From contig JADGHD010000110.1 of the NCBI GenBank assembly GCA_019689615.1, forward strand, positions 1 to 11,068: DNA of 11,068 bases. The letters are read 5' to 3'. Shown one piece after another: positions 1-5,138 of the stretch. The notes beneath the pieces were generated by a model. That model saw nothing but the letters and a program-made list of their open reading frames with translations, searched no databases and was not told the DNA's origin. Positions within the stretch are counted from its first letter, which is position 1. Every line of letters begins with the position of its first letter. The position numbers were made by a program, and so were the translations under genes. This DNA is from Frankia sp. (GTDB lineage: Bacteria; Actinomycetota; Actinomycetes; Frankiales; Frankiaceae).

Positions 1-1
1 C

Positions 2-79
2 CACCAGACGGCCCCCTCGCCCGCCGCCCCGTACGGGCAGCAGCCGCCGCACACGCCGACGCCCGGGGTGGTCCGATGA
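2..79 (+). CDS. parA: ParA chromosome-partition ATPase, C-terminal tail only (partial)
   Basis: Only the last 25 codons are in the window. The frame reads a Pro/Gln/Ala-rich tail ending PTPGVVR and stops with TGA at 77-79. That TGA overlaps the parB ATG at 76-78 (ATGA), the usual arrangement of translationally coupled parA-parB. No ParA catalytic motif is visible, so the identity rests on position and coupling to parB, plus the habit of actinobacterial ParA proteins of ending in a low-complexity proline-rich tail. ParA is a deviant-Walker ATPase that binds DNA non-specifically and moves ParB-parS complexes after replication. Its promoter and ATPase domain lie to the left of the window. Confidence 0.72.
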   Translation, partial: HQTAPSPAAPYGQQPPHTPTPGVVR

Positions 80-1011
80 GCGCCCCCCGGCGGGTCGGCG
101 GGCTGGGCCGCGGGCTCGGCGCGCTCATCCCGACCTCGCCCGAGGGCGCGAACGGCTACGGCGGCGCCAGCGGTGGCTCCTCGGCCGGCTATGCCCCGGC
201 GCCGGTGCACGGAGCGGTCTTCCGGGAGATCCCGGTGGACTCCGTGACGCCGAACCCGCGCCAGCCGCGGACGAACTTCGACGAGCAGGCCCTGGAGGAG
301 CTCGCGGCGAGCCTGCGCGAGGTGGGCCTGCTCCAGCCGGTGGTGGTCCGGGAGCTCCAGCCGGGCCGCTACGAGCTGGTGATGGGTGAGCGCCGGTGGC
401 GGGCGTCCAAGCTCGCCGGGCTCACCGAGATTCCGGCCATCGTGCGGGACACCGCCGACGACGCGATGCTGCGGGACGCCCTCCTGGAGAACCTGCACCG
501 CCAGCAGCTGAACCCGCTGGAGGAGGCGGCCGCCTACGAGCAGCTGCTGCGGGAGTTCGGCGCCACCCACGAGCAGCTCGCCAGCAAGCTCGGCCGGTCC
601 CGGTCGCACGTGACCAACACGATCCGGCTGCTGAACCTGCCGCCGGCGGTGCAGCGGCGGGTGGCCGCCGGGGTGCTGTCGGCCGGCCACGCCCGGGCGC
701 TGCTCGCGCTCAGCGACCCGGAGGCCCAGGACCGCCTGGCCACCCGGATCGTCGCCGAGGGCCTCTCAGTGCGGGCGGTCGAGGAGATCGTGGCGCTGGG
801 CGAGGAGGGACCGCGCCGGCGCGCTCCCCGCGCGCCCCGGCAGATCCCGCCGTCGCTGGGCCAGGTGGCCGAGCGGCTGTCCGACCGGCTGGAGACCAAG
901 GTGCGGATCGACCTGGGCCGCAACCGAGGGAAGATCACCATCGAGTTCGCCGGCGAGGAGGACCTGGAGCGGATCGTGGGCGCGATGCTCTCCCCTGCGA
1001 CGCCGCGATGA
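76..1011 (+). CDS. parB: ParB chromosome-partition protein (CTP-dependent parS-binding clamp)
   Basis: A 311-residue protein of typical length for chromosomal ParB. Residues 8-19 (GGLGRGLGALIP) are the conserved N-terminal peptide that stimulates ParA ATPase. A Gly/Ser/Ala-rich linker (about 20-45) leads to the ParB N-domain, with PNPRQPR at 59-65 and the CTP-binding box GERRWRA at 104-110. ENLHRQQLNPLEEA (138-151) is the second conserved box. The parS-reading helix-turn-helix follows at about 165-184 (HEQLASKLGRSRSHVTNTIR), with SAGHARALLAL at 202-212. Residues about 256-310 form the C-terminal dimerisation domain after a basic linker (RRRAPRAPRQ). By family knowledge ParB loads at parS, binds and hydrolyses CTP, and slides as a clamp to build the segregation complex. 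A matching parS lies 1.1 kb downstream. The start is fixed by the ATGA overlap with parA. Nothing looks broken. Confidence 0.97.
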   Translation: MSAPRRVGGLGRGLGALIPTSPEGANGYGGASGGSSAGYAPAPVHGAVFREIPVDSVTPNPRQPRTNFDEQALEELAASLREVGLLQPVVVRELQPGRYELVMGERRWRASKLAGLTEIPAIVRDTADDAMLRDALLENLHRQQLNPLEEAAAYEQLLREFGATHEQLASKLGRSRSHVTNTIRLLNLPPAVQRRVAAGVLSAGHARALLALSDPEAQDRLATRIVAEGLSVRAVEEIVALGEEGPRRRAPRAPRQIPPSLGQVAERLSDRLETKVRIDLGRNRGKITIEFAGEEDLERIVGAMLSPATPR

Positions 1012-1034
1012 CGTGACGCCGGTAGGGGCGCGAA

Positions 1035-1070
1035 CGGGCCGCCGGTTGGCTTTCGCCAGCCGACGGCCCG
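1035..1070 (+). terminator. Intrinsic-like hairpin downstream of parB
   Basis: The 16-nt arms at 1035-1050 and 1055-1070 enclose the loop TTTC. They pair along their whole length except for one mismatch and one G-U pair. An extra A-T pair at 1034/1071 extends the stem. The hairpin starts 23 nt after the parB stop. It is followed by TCGTCGTCTC rather than a clean T-run, as is common for terminators in high-GC actinobacteria. It probably ends the parAB transcript ahead of the convergent acetyltransferase gene. Confidence 0.7.
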
Positions 1071-1322
1071 TCGTCGTCTCCGGGGAACTCGGGACCTGCC
1101 CGCCCTGGCTGATCCGGCCCGCCCGCCGCCCCAGGGCTCGGCGGCCCGGCGCTCCCGCGCGGCGCCGCCGACGGACCCGGAAGCTGCCGCGCCGGCCGGC
1201 GAAGCCGTGGAAAGTGGGGCGAGGACCGCGGCCAGGCTCGCCGCGCGAGCGATCGCCGGAGCGCGTCCTGAGACGACGAGCGGCGCCGGAGTTCCGGCGC
1301 GTGGCCACGAGGCGGCGGGCGG
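1071..1322. other. Non-coding interval between the convergent parB and acetyltransferase genes
   Basis: The gap between the two stop codons is 311 nt, of which this part follows the parB hairpin. I see no credible gene. The frames that are open here have Arg/Pro/Ala composition, resemble no known family and run antisense into the acetyltransferase gene. The only structure I can point to is the short hairpin at 1283-1300. The rest is GC-rich sequence without recognisable repeats or promoter elements. Confidence 0.6.
1283..1300 (-). terminator. Short hairpin downstream of the acetyltransferase gene
   Basis: GCGCCGG (1283-1289) and CCGGCGC (1294-1300) are perfect inverted copies around the loop AGTT. 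On the minus strand the hairpin begins 22 nt after the acetyltransferase stop codon, where a terminator is expected. It has no T-run, and a 7-bp GC stem can occur by chance in DNA this rich in G and C. Confidence 0.4.
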
Positions 1323-1976
1323 TCAGGCAGGCGCCGGCGTCGGGGAGGGGGTGCCGCCGATCGGGCGGAGCATGCCCTCGGGGGCCATCGAGCCGAGGAG
1401 GCGCTCGAGCGCGACCTCGACGTCCTCCCGCCAGCTGACGGCGTTCTTCACCTCGAGCCGCAGGCGTGGCCAGCGGCGGTGCGGCCGGACGGTCTTGAAG
1501 CCGACCGCCAGCAGGTAGTCGGCGGGTACCACGCAGCGGGTGCCCTCCTCCTGCCGGAGGTCGCCGAAAGCCTCGATCGCCCGGTATCCGCGGCGAGTGA
1601 CGTCCTTCGCCATGGCCTGGACCAGGACCCGGCCGAGACCCTGGCCGGCGAACTCGTCCACGATCTTCGCGGTCATCAGCAGCACTGCGTCCGGGCTGAC
1701 CGGGCTGGTGGGAAAGGCGACCGAACGCGGCACGTATGCTGGCGGCGCGTACATGGCGAAGCCAGCGGGGACGTTGTCGACGTAGATGATTTTTCCGCAG
1801 CTGCCCCACTCGAGGAGCGCGGAGGAGACCCAGGCTTCCTTCTCGATGTCGGTGCCGCCGGCCTCCTCGGCCCGGCTGCGGGCGACCGGGTCGAGCTCCC
1901 AGAAGACGCAGCGGCGACAGCGTTGCGGCAGGTCGTCGATGTTGTCGAGCGTGATGTTCGCGACGCGACGACTCAT
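1323..1976 (-). CDS. GNAT-family N-acetyltransferase of the actinobacterial parAB neighbourhood (Rv3916c position)
   Basis: A 217-residue protein. The start is set at the ATG at 1976 because GGAG (1983-1986) lies exactly 6 nt upstream. A longer in-frame start at 2036 would add 20 residues that look unlike the family and has no such site. Residues 106-138 carry the GNAT acetyl-CoA motif (IVDEFAGQGLGRVL, with GQGLGR at 111-116), followed by the family core. The N-terminus has a Cys pair in CRRCVFWELDP (C20, C23), with further cysteines at C60 and C148. The CxxC-plus-WELDP signature is, as I recall, typical of the acetyltransferase-like proteins next to parAB in many actinobacteria. The substrate is unknown, and a role in chromosome partition is only a guess from location. 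The gene converges on parB, and its promoter region lies next to parS. The C-terminal tail is Pro-rich (GGTPSPTPAPA). Confidence 0.85.
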   Translation of the reverse strand: MSRRVANITLDNIDDLPQRCRRCVFWELDPVARSRAEEAGGTDIEKEAWVSSALLEWGSCGKIIYVDNVPAGFAMYAPPAYVPRSVAFPTSPVSPDAVLLMTAKIVDEFAGQGLGRVLVQAMAKDVTRRGYRAIEAFGDLRQEEGTRCVVPADYLLAVGFKTVRPHRRWPRLRLEVKNAVSWREDVEVALERLLGSMAPEGMLRPIGGTPSPTPAPA

Positions 1977-1982
1977 CTGGTG

Positions 1983-1986
1983 CTCC
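1983..1986 (-). promoter_or_regulatory. Ribosome-binding site that fixes the acetyltransferase start
   Basis: GGAG on the minus strand lies 6 nt before the ATG at 1976. This is the best Shine-Dalgarno match near the 5' end of the gene and favours the 217-residue product over the longer open frame that begins at 2036. Confidence 0.7.
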
Positions 1987-2111
1987 GCGTGAAGAGGGCT
2001 TCCGTCAGTGGCCCTAGCGTAAGCACACTTCGGCAAATCTTCCTGTCAGCACCGGCCCGCACCGGCGTGGCAGACCTCTCCCACGGCGGCCAGGGGATTC
2101 CGCGTGCGGCC

Positions 2112-2125
2112 GTTTCACGTGAAAC
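2112..2125. promoter_or_regulatory. parS: parS centromere site (perfect 14-bp palindrome)
   Basis: GTTTCACGTGAAAC is a perfect inverted repeat and equals the core of the near-universal bacterial parS consensus (TGTTTCACGTGAAACA). The outer bases of the 16-mer differ from consensus (C at both ends). It lies in the non-coding interval between cwlM and the acetyltransferase gene, about 1.1 kb from the parB stop. ParB encoded at 76-1011 has the matching helix-turn-helix. By family knowledge such sites nucleate ParB clamps near the origin. Confidence 0.95.
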
Positions 2126-2150
2126 CGCGGCACGACCGGGGAGCCGGCAT

Positions 2151-2169
2151 TCGGCCGTGCTACGGCCGA
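2151..2169 (-). terminator. Candidate terminator hairpin downstream of cwlM
   Basis: TCGGCCG (2151-2157) and CGGCCGA (2163-2169) are perfect 7-nt inverted arms around a 5-nt loop. On the minus strand this lies 48 nt after the cwlM stop, between the two parS-like sites. There is no T-run, so termination here is only a possibility. The hairpin could also help insulate parS from transcription. Confidence 0.4.
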
Positions 2170-2181
2170 TGGGCGGCCCCA

Positions 2182-2197
2182 TGTTCTACGTGAAACA
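2182..2197. promoter_or_regulatory. parS: Degenerate second parS-like site
   Basis: TGTTCTACGTGAAACA matches the 16-bp parS consensus at 14 positions. The only differences are two adjacent bases in the left half (CT for TC). The right half-site and both outermost bases are perfect. It lies 71 bp downstream of the perfect site. Weak or half-consensus sites near a strong parS are known in origin-proximal clusters, but whether ParB loads at this one cannot be told from sequence. Confidence 0.55.
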
Positions 2198-2217
2198 GCG
2201 CCGCGGCGGGGCGGGCG

Positions 2218-3402
2218 TCAGGAGGATGGCGTGGCCACCCGGGGGACGCGCAGCTGGCCGGTCGGCGGGTCCTGCTCCGGCGGGAGGTAGAGCCGCTGGA
2301 TGGCGGTCAGCACCGCCTCGGCCACCTCCGCCCGGACCTCGGACGAGGCGAGGGCGGCCGCGTCCCGGGGGTTGGTCAGGTAGCCCACCTCGATCCGGAC
2401 CGCCGGCATGGTGGTCCGGCGGAGCAGCTCCCAGGTCTTCGGGTGGGTCCGGCAGTCGAGCATCCCCGTCCGGGACACCAGCTCCTTCTGCACCAGCAGG
2501 GCGAGCCGCTCGCCCACCGCCGACGAGCCGCGGGCGTTCCCGAAGTAGTAGCAGGCGACGCCCTCGGCCCGCGGTGACGGGTTGCCGTCCACGTGCAGCG
2601 AGATGAACAGGTCGGCGCCGGCCGCGTTCGCCCGGCGCGCCCGCTCCGCGTCGTCCGGCGCCTCGTCCGATTCGTGCACCCGCATGGTGCGCAGGCCCGA
2701 CGAGCGCAGCCGGTTCTCCAGCCGGTCGGCCAGGTCCGCGACGACGTCCCGCTCGGTCAGCCCGTGCGCGACCACCCCCGGGTCGTCACCCCCGTGGCCG
2801 GGGTCGATCGCGACCAGCATGCCGAGCAGCGAGGGCCCGCGCGCCAGCAGCCGGACCGATTCGCGCAGCACGTCCGGCCGGCCACCCGTGACGGTCCGCT
2901 GCAGCCGCTGCAGCTCGCGCAGCGTCACCGGCCCGCACCGGCCGTCCGGCTCGAGCCCGCGGTTGCGCTGGAAGTCGCGGACGGCGGCCTCGGTGCGTGG
3001 CCCGAAGATGCCGTCCGCCCGGCCCACGTCGAAGCCCATGTTCGACAGCCGCTCCTGCAGGGCGGCGACGTCGTCCCCGACCAGGGGGTGGCCGGCGGCG
3101 TGGTAGAGCAGGCGGTCGCCCAGCTGGTGGCGCGCCTCCTCGAGTGCGCGCGCCGTGTCCGGCCCGATGATGCCGTCGGCCGACAGCCCGCGGCTCTGCT
3201 GGAAGGCACGGACCGCCCGGTCCATCGCCGGGTCGAAGACGTCCGCACTCTCGGCGGCACCCGCGCTGGGGCTGCCGCCCGTCGGCCCGGTGCTGGCCTC
3301 CTCGGACTTGCGCGGGGCGGTGGGGAGAAAGGACAGATGGGCGAGTGCGGCGCGTGCCTCGGCAACGGCCGGACCTCGGTCGCCGAGCCGTAGCAGCTTC
3401 AC
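2218..3402 (-). CDS. cwlM: CwlM-like cytoplasmic N-acetylmuramoyl-L-alanine amidase homologue (regulator of peptidoglycan synthesis)
   Basis: A 394-residue protein starting at GTG 3402. The codon two places upstream is a stop, so no longer start is possible. Two peptidoglycan-binding-like repeats come first: residues 1-90, with a Ser/Gly-rich insertion at about 30-55, and about 97-168 (DGIFGPRTEAAVRDFQRNRGL). An Amidase_3 domain follows at about 195-372. All expected zinc and catalytic positions are present: H203 in DPGHGG, E217 in GLTERD, H270 in SLHVDGN and E338 in RIEVGYLTNPRD. There is no signal peptide or membrane segment, as in mycobacterial CwlM (Rv3915). That protein works in the cytoplasm: when phosphorylated by PknB it activates MurA, and it also contacts FhaA and MurJ. 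The C-terminal PPTGQL segment (T381) lies about where mycobacterial CwlM carries its phosphosites, from memory. The gene follows trxA after a 259-nt gap containing strong hairpins, so it probably has its own promoter. Confidence 0.9.
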   Translation of the reverse strand: MKLLRLGDRGPAVAEARAALAHLSFLPTAPRKSEEASTGPTGGSPSAGAAESADVFDPAMDRAVRAFQQSRGLSADGIIGPDTARALEEARHQLGDRLLYHAAGHPLVGDDVAALQERLSNMGFDVGRADGIFGPRTEAAVRDFQRNRGLEPDGRCGPVTLRELQRLQRTVTGGRPDVLRESVRLLARGPSLLGMLVAIDPGHGGDDPGVVAHGLTERDVVADLADRLENRLRSSGLRTMRVHESDEAPDDAERARRANAAGADLFISLHVDGNPSPRAEGVACYYFGNARGSSAVGERLALLVQKELVSRTGMLDCRTHPKTWELLRRTTMPAVRIEVGYLTNPRDAAALASSEVRAEVAEAVLTAIQRLYLPPEQDPPTGQLRVPRVATPSS

Positions 3403-3410
3403 GTTTCACC

Positions 3411-3416
3411 ACCCTA
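3411..3416 (-). promoter_or_regulatory. Candidate -10 element giving a leaderless cwlM transcript
   Basis: TAGGGT on the minus strand fits the actinobacterial -10 pattern TANNNT. It is separated from the cwlM GTG (3402) by 8 nt, the spacing at which transcription would start at the start codon itself. No convincing Shine-Dalgarno is present, and no good -35 hexamer is visible 17-18 nt upstream. The call rests on the -10 motif and spacing alone. Confidence 0.4.
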
Positions 3417-3540
3417 GGCGACGCGCGCCGGCATCCCGGACGGCCCGGCCCCATCGTCCCGTCTTGTCTCGCCGCCTGGCCTCCGCCCGCCTGGCCGACC
3501 GGCACCTCAGCGACGGTTCGACAGACCGGGCCAGACACGC

Positions 3541-3589
3541 ACAGGCCCGGCCGACGACCTCCGCGGGGGAGGACATCGGCCGGGCCTGT
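3541..3589 (-). terminator. Large perfect hairpin between trxA and cwlM
   Basis: The 14-nt arms at 3541-3554 and 3576-3589 are perfect reverse complements. The 21-nt loop holds a second perfect 5-bp stem (CCTCC 3558-3562 with GGAGG 3568-3572). On the minus strand it is the second hairpin after trxA, 72 nt beyond the stop. There is no T-run. It probably works as a back-up terminator or mRNA 3'-end stabiliser for the trxBA transcript. Confidence 0.6.
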
Positions 3590-3609
3590 ACGACTCGGGG
3601 GCGGCCCGG

Positions 3610-3645
3610 CGGGCGCGGCCGCGCCAACCAGCCCGGCCGCGCCCG
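3610..3645 (-). terminator. trxA terminator hairpin
   Basis: CGGGCGCGGCCG (3610-3621) and CGGCCGCGCCCG (3634-3645) are perfect 12-nt inverted arms around a 12-nt loop. The hairpin starts 16 nt after the trxA stop on the minus strand. That position and the stability of an all-GC stem support a terminator, although there is no T-run, as is usual in high-GC actinobacteria. Confidence 0.65.
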
Positions 3646-3661
3646 GCGGGCGCTGATCCGC

Positions 3662-3988
3662 TCAGAGGAACTCGGCGAGCGCTTCCAGCATCTTCGCCTT
3701 GGGCTTGGCGCCGACGATCGTCTTGACGACCTGGCCGCCCTGGTACACGTTCATCGTCGGGATCGACATGATCTGGTAGGCACGCGCGGTCTGCGGGTTC
3801 TCGTCGATGTTCAGCTTGACGACCCGCAGCCTGTCGCCGTGGGCCTTGGCGATCTCCTCGAGCACCGGGGCCACCATCTTGCACGGCCCGCACCACTCGG
3901 CCCAGAAGTCCACCAGTACCGGCAGCTCGCTCTTGAGCACCTCGGCCTCGAACGTGCTGTCCGTGACCGCGGTGGTGGCACCTGCCAT
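3662..3988 (-). CDS. trxA: Thioredoxin
   Basis: A 108-residue single-domain thioredoxin of standard length. The active site WCGPC is at 32-36 within FWAEWCGPCKMVAP. The buried Asp is D27 (VLVDFWAEW), and the cis-proline loop SIPT places P77 opposite the active site. NIDENPQTA and the glycine turn QGG are also typical. The start is the ATG at 3988: GAGGA lies 3 nt upstream, and a further in-frame start at 4282 would add about 98 residues read antisense to normal coding and inside trxB. This cytoplasmic protein reduces protein disulfides and is itself recycled by the TrxB encoded 52 nt upstream. It is the last gene of the trxBA unit, followed by two hairpins, and should share the sigma-R type promoter at 5063-5089. 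A small internal promoter cannot be excluded. Confidence 0.97.
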   Translation of the reverse strand: MAGATTAVTDSTFEAEVLKSELPVLVDFWAEWCGPCKMVAPVLEEIAKAHGDRLRVVKLNIDENPQTARAYQIMSIPTMNVYQGGQVVKTIVGAKPKAKMLEALAEFL

Positions 3989-4040
3989 CGTTCCTCGCTC
4001 TCGTCGTGGATTGGTGGGAGTCGGACTGCCCGCTGGGTCG

Positions 4041-5018
4041 TCAGACGGCGGCGCTGACCGCCGTCTCGTCGGCCGCGTGGGCGGCCAGCCAGCGTTCGGC
4101 GTCCAGGGCGGCGGCGCAGCCCGTGCCGGCAGCAGTGATCGCCTGGCGGTAGGTGTGGTCGACCACGTCGCCGGCGGCGAACACGCCGTCGAGGTTCGTC
4201 CTGGTCGACGGGGAGTCGACGACGATGTAGCCCTCGCGGTCCAGCTCGACCTGGCCGCGGAACAACTCCGTGCGCGGAACATGCCCGATCGCGACGAAGA
4301 TGCCGGTGACGTCCAGCTTGTCCTCCGCGCCGGTGACGGTGTCGCGCAGCCGGGCGCCGGTGACCTTCTGGTCGCCCTCGACGTTGGTGACCACCGCGTT
4401 CCAGCGGAACTTCACCTTGGGGTTGTCGAACGCACGCTGCTGCATGATCGCGCTGGCCCGCAGCTTGTCGCGCCGGTGGATCACGGTCACCGACTTCGCG
4501 AACCGGGTGAGGAAGGTCGCCTCCTCCATCGCCGAGTCGCCGCCGCCGACCACCGCGATGTCCTGGTCGCGGAAGAAGAAGCCGTCACAGGTCGCGCACG
4601 CGGACACGCCCCGGCCGAGCAGTTCGTCCTCGCCCGGTACGTCGAGCTTGCGGTAGGCCGAGCCGGTGGCGATGATCACGGTACGGGCATAGAACACCTG
4701 TTCGCCAGCCTTGACCACCTTGGGCGAGCCGGTCAGCTCCACCTCGGTGACGTCCTCCGGCACGAGCTCGGCCCCGAACCGCTCGGCCTGCCGGCGCAGG
4801 TTGTCCATCAGCTCGGGCCCCTGGATTCCCTCCGGGAACCCCGGGAAGTTCTCGACCTCGGTCGTGTTCATCAGCGCGCCGCCGGCGGTGACGGCTCCCT
4901 CGAAGACCAGCGGACGCAGGTTCGCGCGCGCTGTGTAGATCGCGGCCGTGTATCCGGCCGGCCCGGAACCGATGATGATGACGTTCCGCACGCCGCCGTC
5001 AGCCACCTGCGCGCTCAC
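4041..5018 (-). CDS. trxB: Thioredoxin reductase (NADPH, FAD)
   Basis: A 325-residue low-molecular-weight thioredoxin reductase of usual length. The start is GTG at 5018: GGAG (5025-5028) is 6 nt upstream. The order of motifs is the FAD-binding GSGPAG (17-22), ATG motif IIATGSAYR (115-123), redox-active CATC (141-144), NADPH-binding GGGDSAMEEA (158-167) with HRRDKLRAS (181-189) for the 2'-phosphate, and the second FAD motif AAGDVVD (281-287). The enzyme moves electrons from NADPH through FAD and the C141/C144 disulfide to thioredoxin in the cytoplasm. The gene is 120 nt after the anti-sigma gene on the same strand and 52 nt before trxA. The gap upstream holds a consensus sigma-R/sigma-H promoter, so it can be transcribed separately from sigM. 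The C-terminal tail past about 315 is short and Ala-rich. No key residue is missing. Confidence 0.98.
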   Translation of the reverse strand: MSAQVADGGVRNVIIIGSGPAGYTAAIYTARANLRPLVFEGAVTAGGALMNTTEVENFPGFPEGIQGPELMDNLRRQAERFGAELVPEDVTEVELTGSPKVVKAGEQVFYARTVIIATGSAYRKLDVPGEDELLGRGVSACATCDGFFFRDQDIAVVGGGDSAMEEATFLTRFAKSVTVIHRRDKLRASAIMQQRAFDNPKVKFRWNAVVTNVEGDQKVTGARLRDTVTGAEDKLDVTGIFVAIGHVPRTELFRGQVELDREGYIVVDSPSTRTNLDGVFAAGDVVDHTYRQAITAAGTGCAAALDAERWLAAHAADETAVSAAV

Positions 5019-5062
5019 GCGTCGCTCCCTTCCCTGAGGAGTGCCGCTTCGGTCATCCGCAC

Positions 5063-5089
5063 AACCACAGCGGCCTGTCCCCGATTCCC
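5063..5089 (-). promoter_or_regulatory. Sigma-R / sigma-H type (thiol-stress) promoter of trxBA
   Basis: On the minus strand GGGAAT (5089-5084), an 18-nt spacer and GTT (5065-5063) reproduce the consensus GGAAT-N18-GTT known for streptomycete sigma-R and its mycobacterial counterpart sigma-H. It lies 44 nt before the trxB GTG, leaving room for a short leader and the Shine-Dalgarno. In Streptomyces the trxBA operon is itself a sigma-R target, so motif, spacing and gene context agree. The sigma factor gene is not in this window. Confidence 0.8.
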
Positions 5090-5138
5090 TAGCCTTCCCG
5101 ACCAGCAGCGTACGGACCAGGGAGCGGGCGGCGCGGCG

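Noticed and set aside
1013..1438. Open frame directly after parB, GTG start, 141 codons
   Set aside because: Arg/Pro-rich composition typical of shadow frames in GC-rich DNA; it crosses the parB terminator hairpin and runs antisense into the acetyltransferase gene.
2016..2021. TACGCT on the minus strand as -10 of the acetyltransferase promoter
   Set aside because: It fits TANNNT, but no -35 hexamer occurs at 16-19 nt; too weak to list as a feature.
1479..2606. Plus-strand open frame of 375 codons across the acetyltransferase, parS and the cwlM 3' end
   Set aside because: It would place parS inside a gene and is antisense to two better-supported genes; the product is low-complexity Pro/Arg/Ser.
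2593..3393. Plus-strand open frame opposite cwlM
   Set aside because: The minus frame has two peptidoglycan-binding repeats and all amidase ligands; this one is a shadow.
3470..3530. ECF-like pair (GAACC ... GTC) upstream of cwlM on the minus strand
   Set aside because: The core motif is short and the spacing only approximate; matches like this are common by chance in GC-rich DNA.
3989..4282. Upstream extension of thioredoxin to a start at 4282
   Set aside because: It adds about 98 Arg/Pro/Ser-rich residues lying inside trxB, while the ATG at 3988 gives a standard 108-residue thioredoxin with a Shine-Dalgarno.
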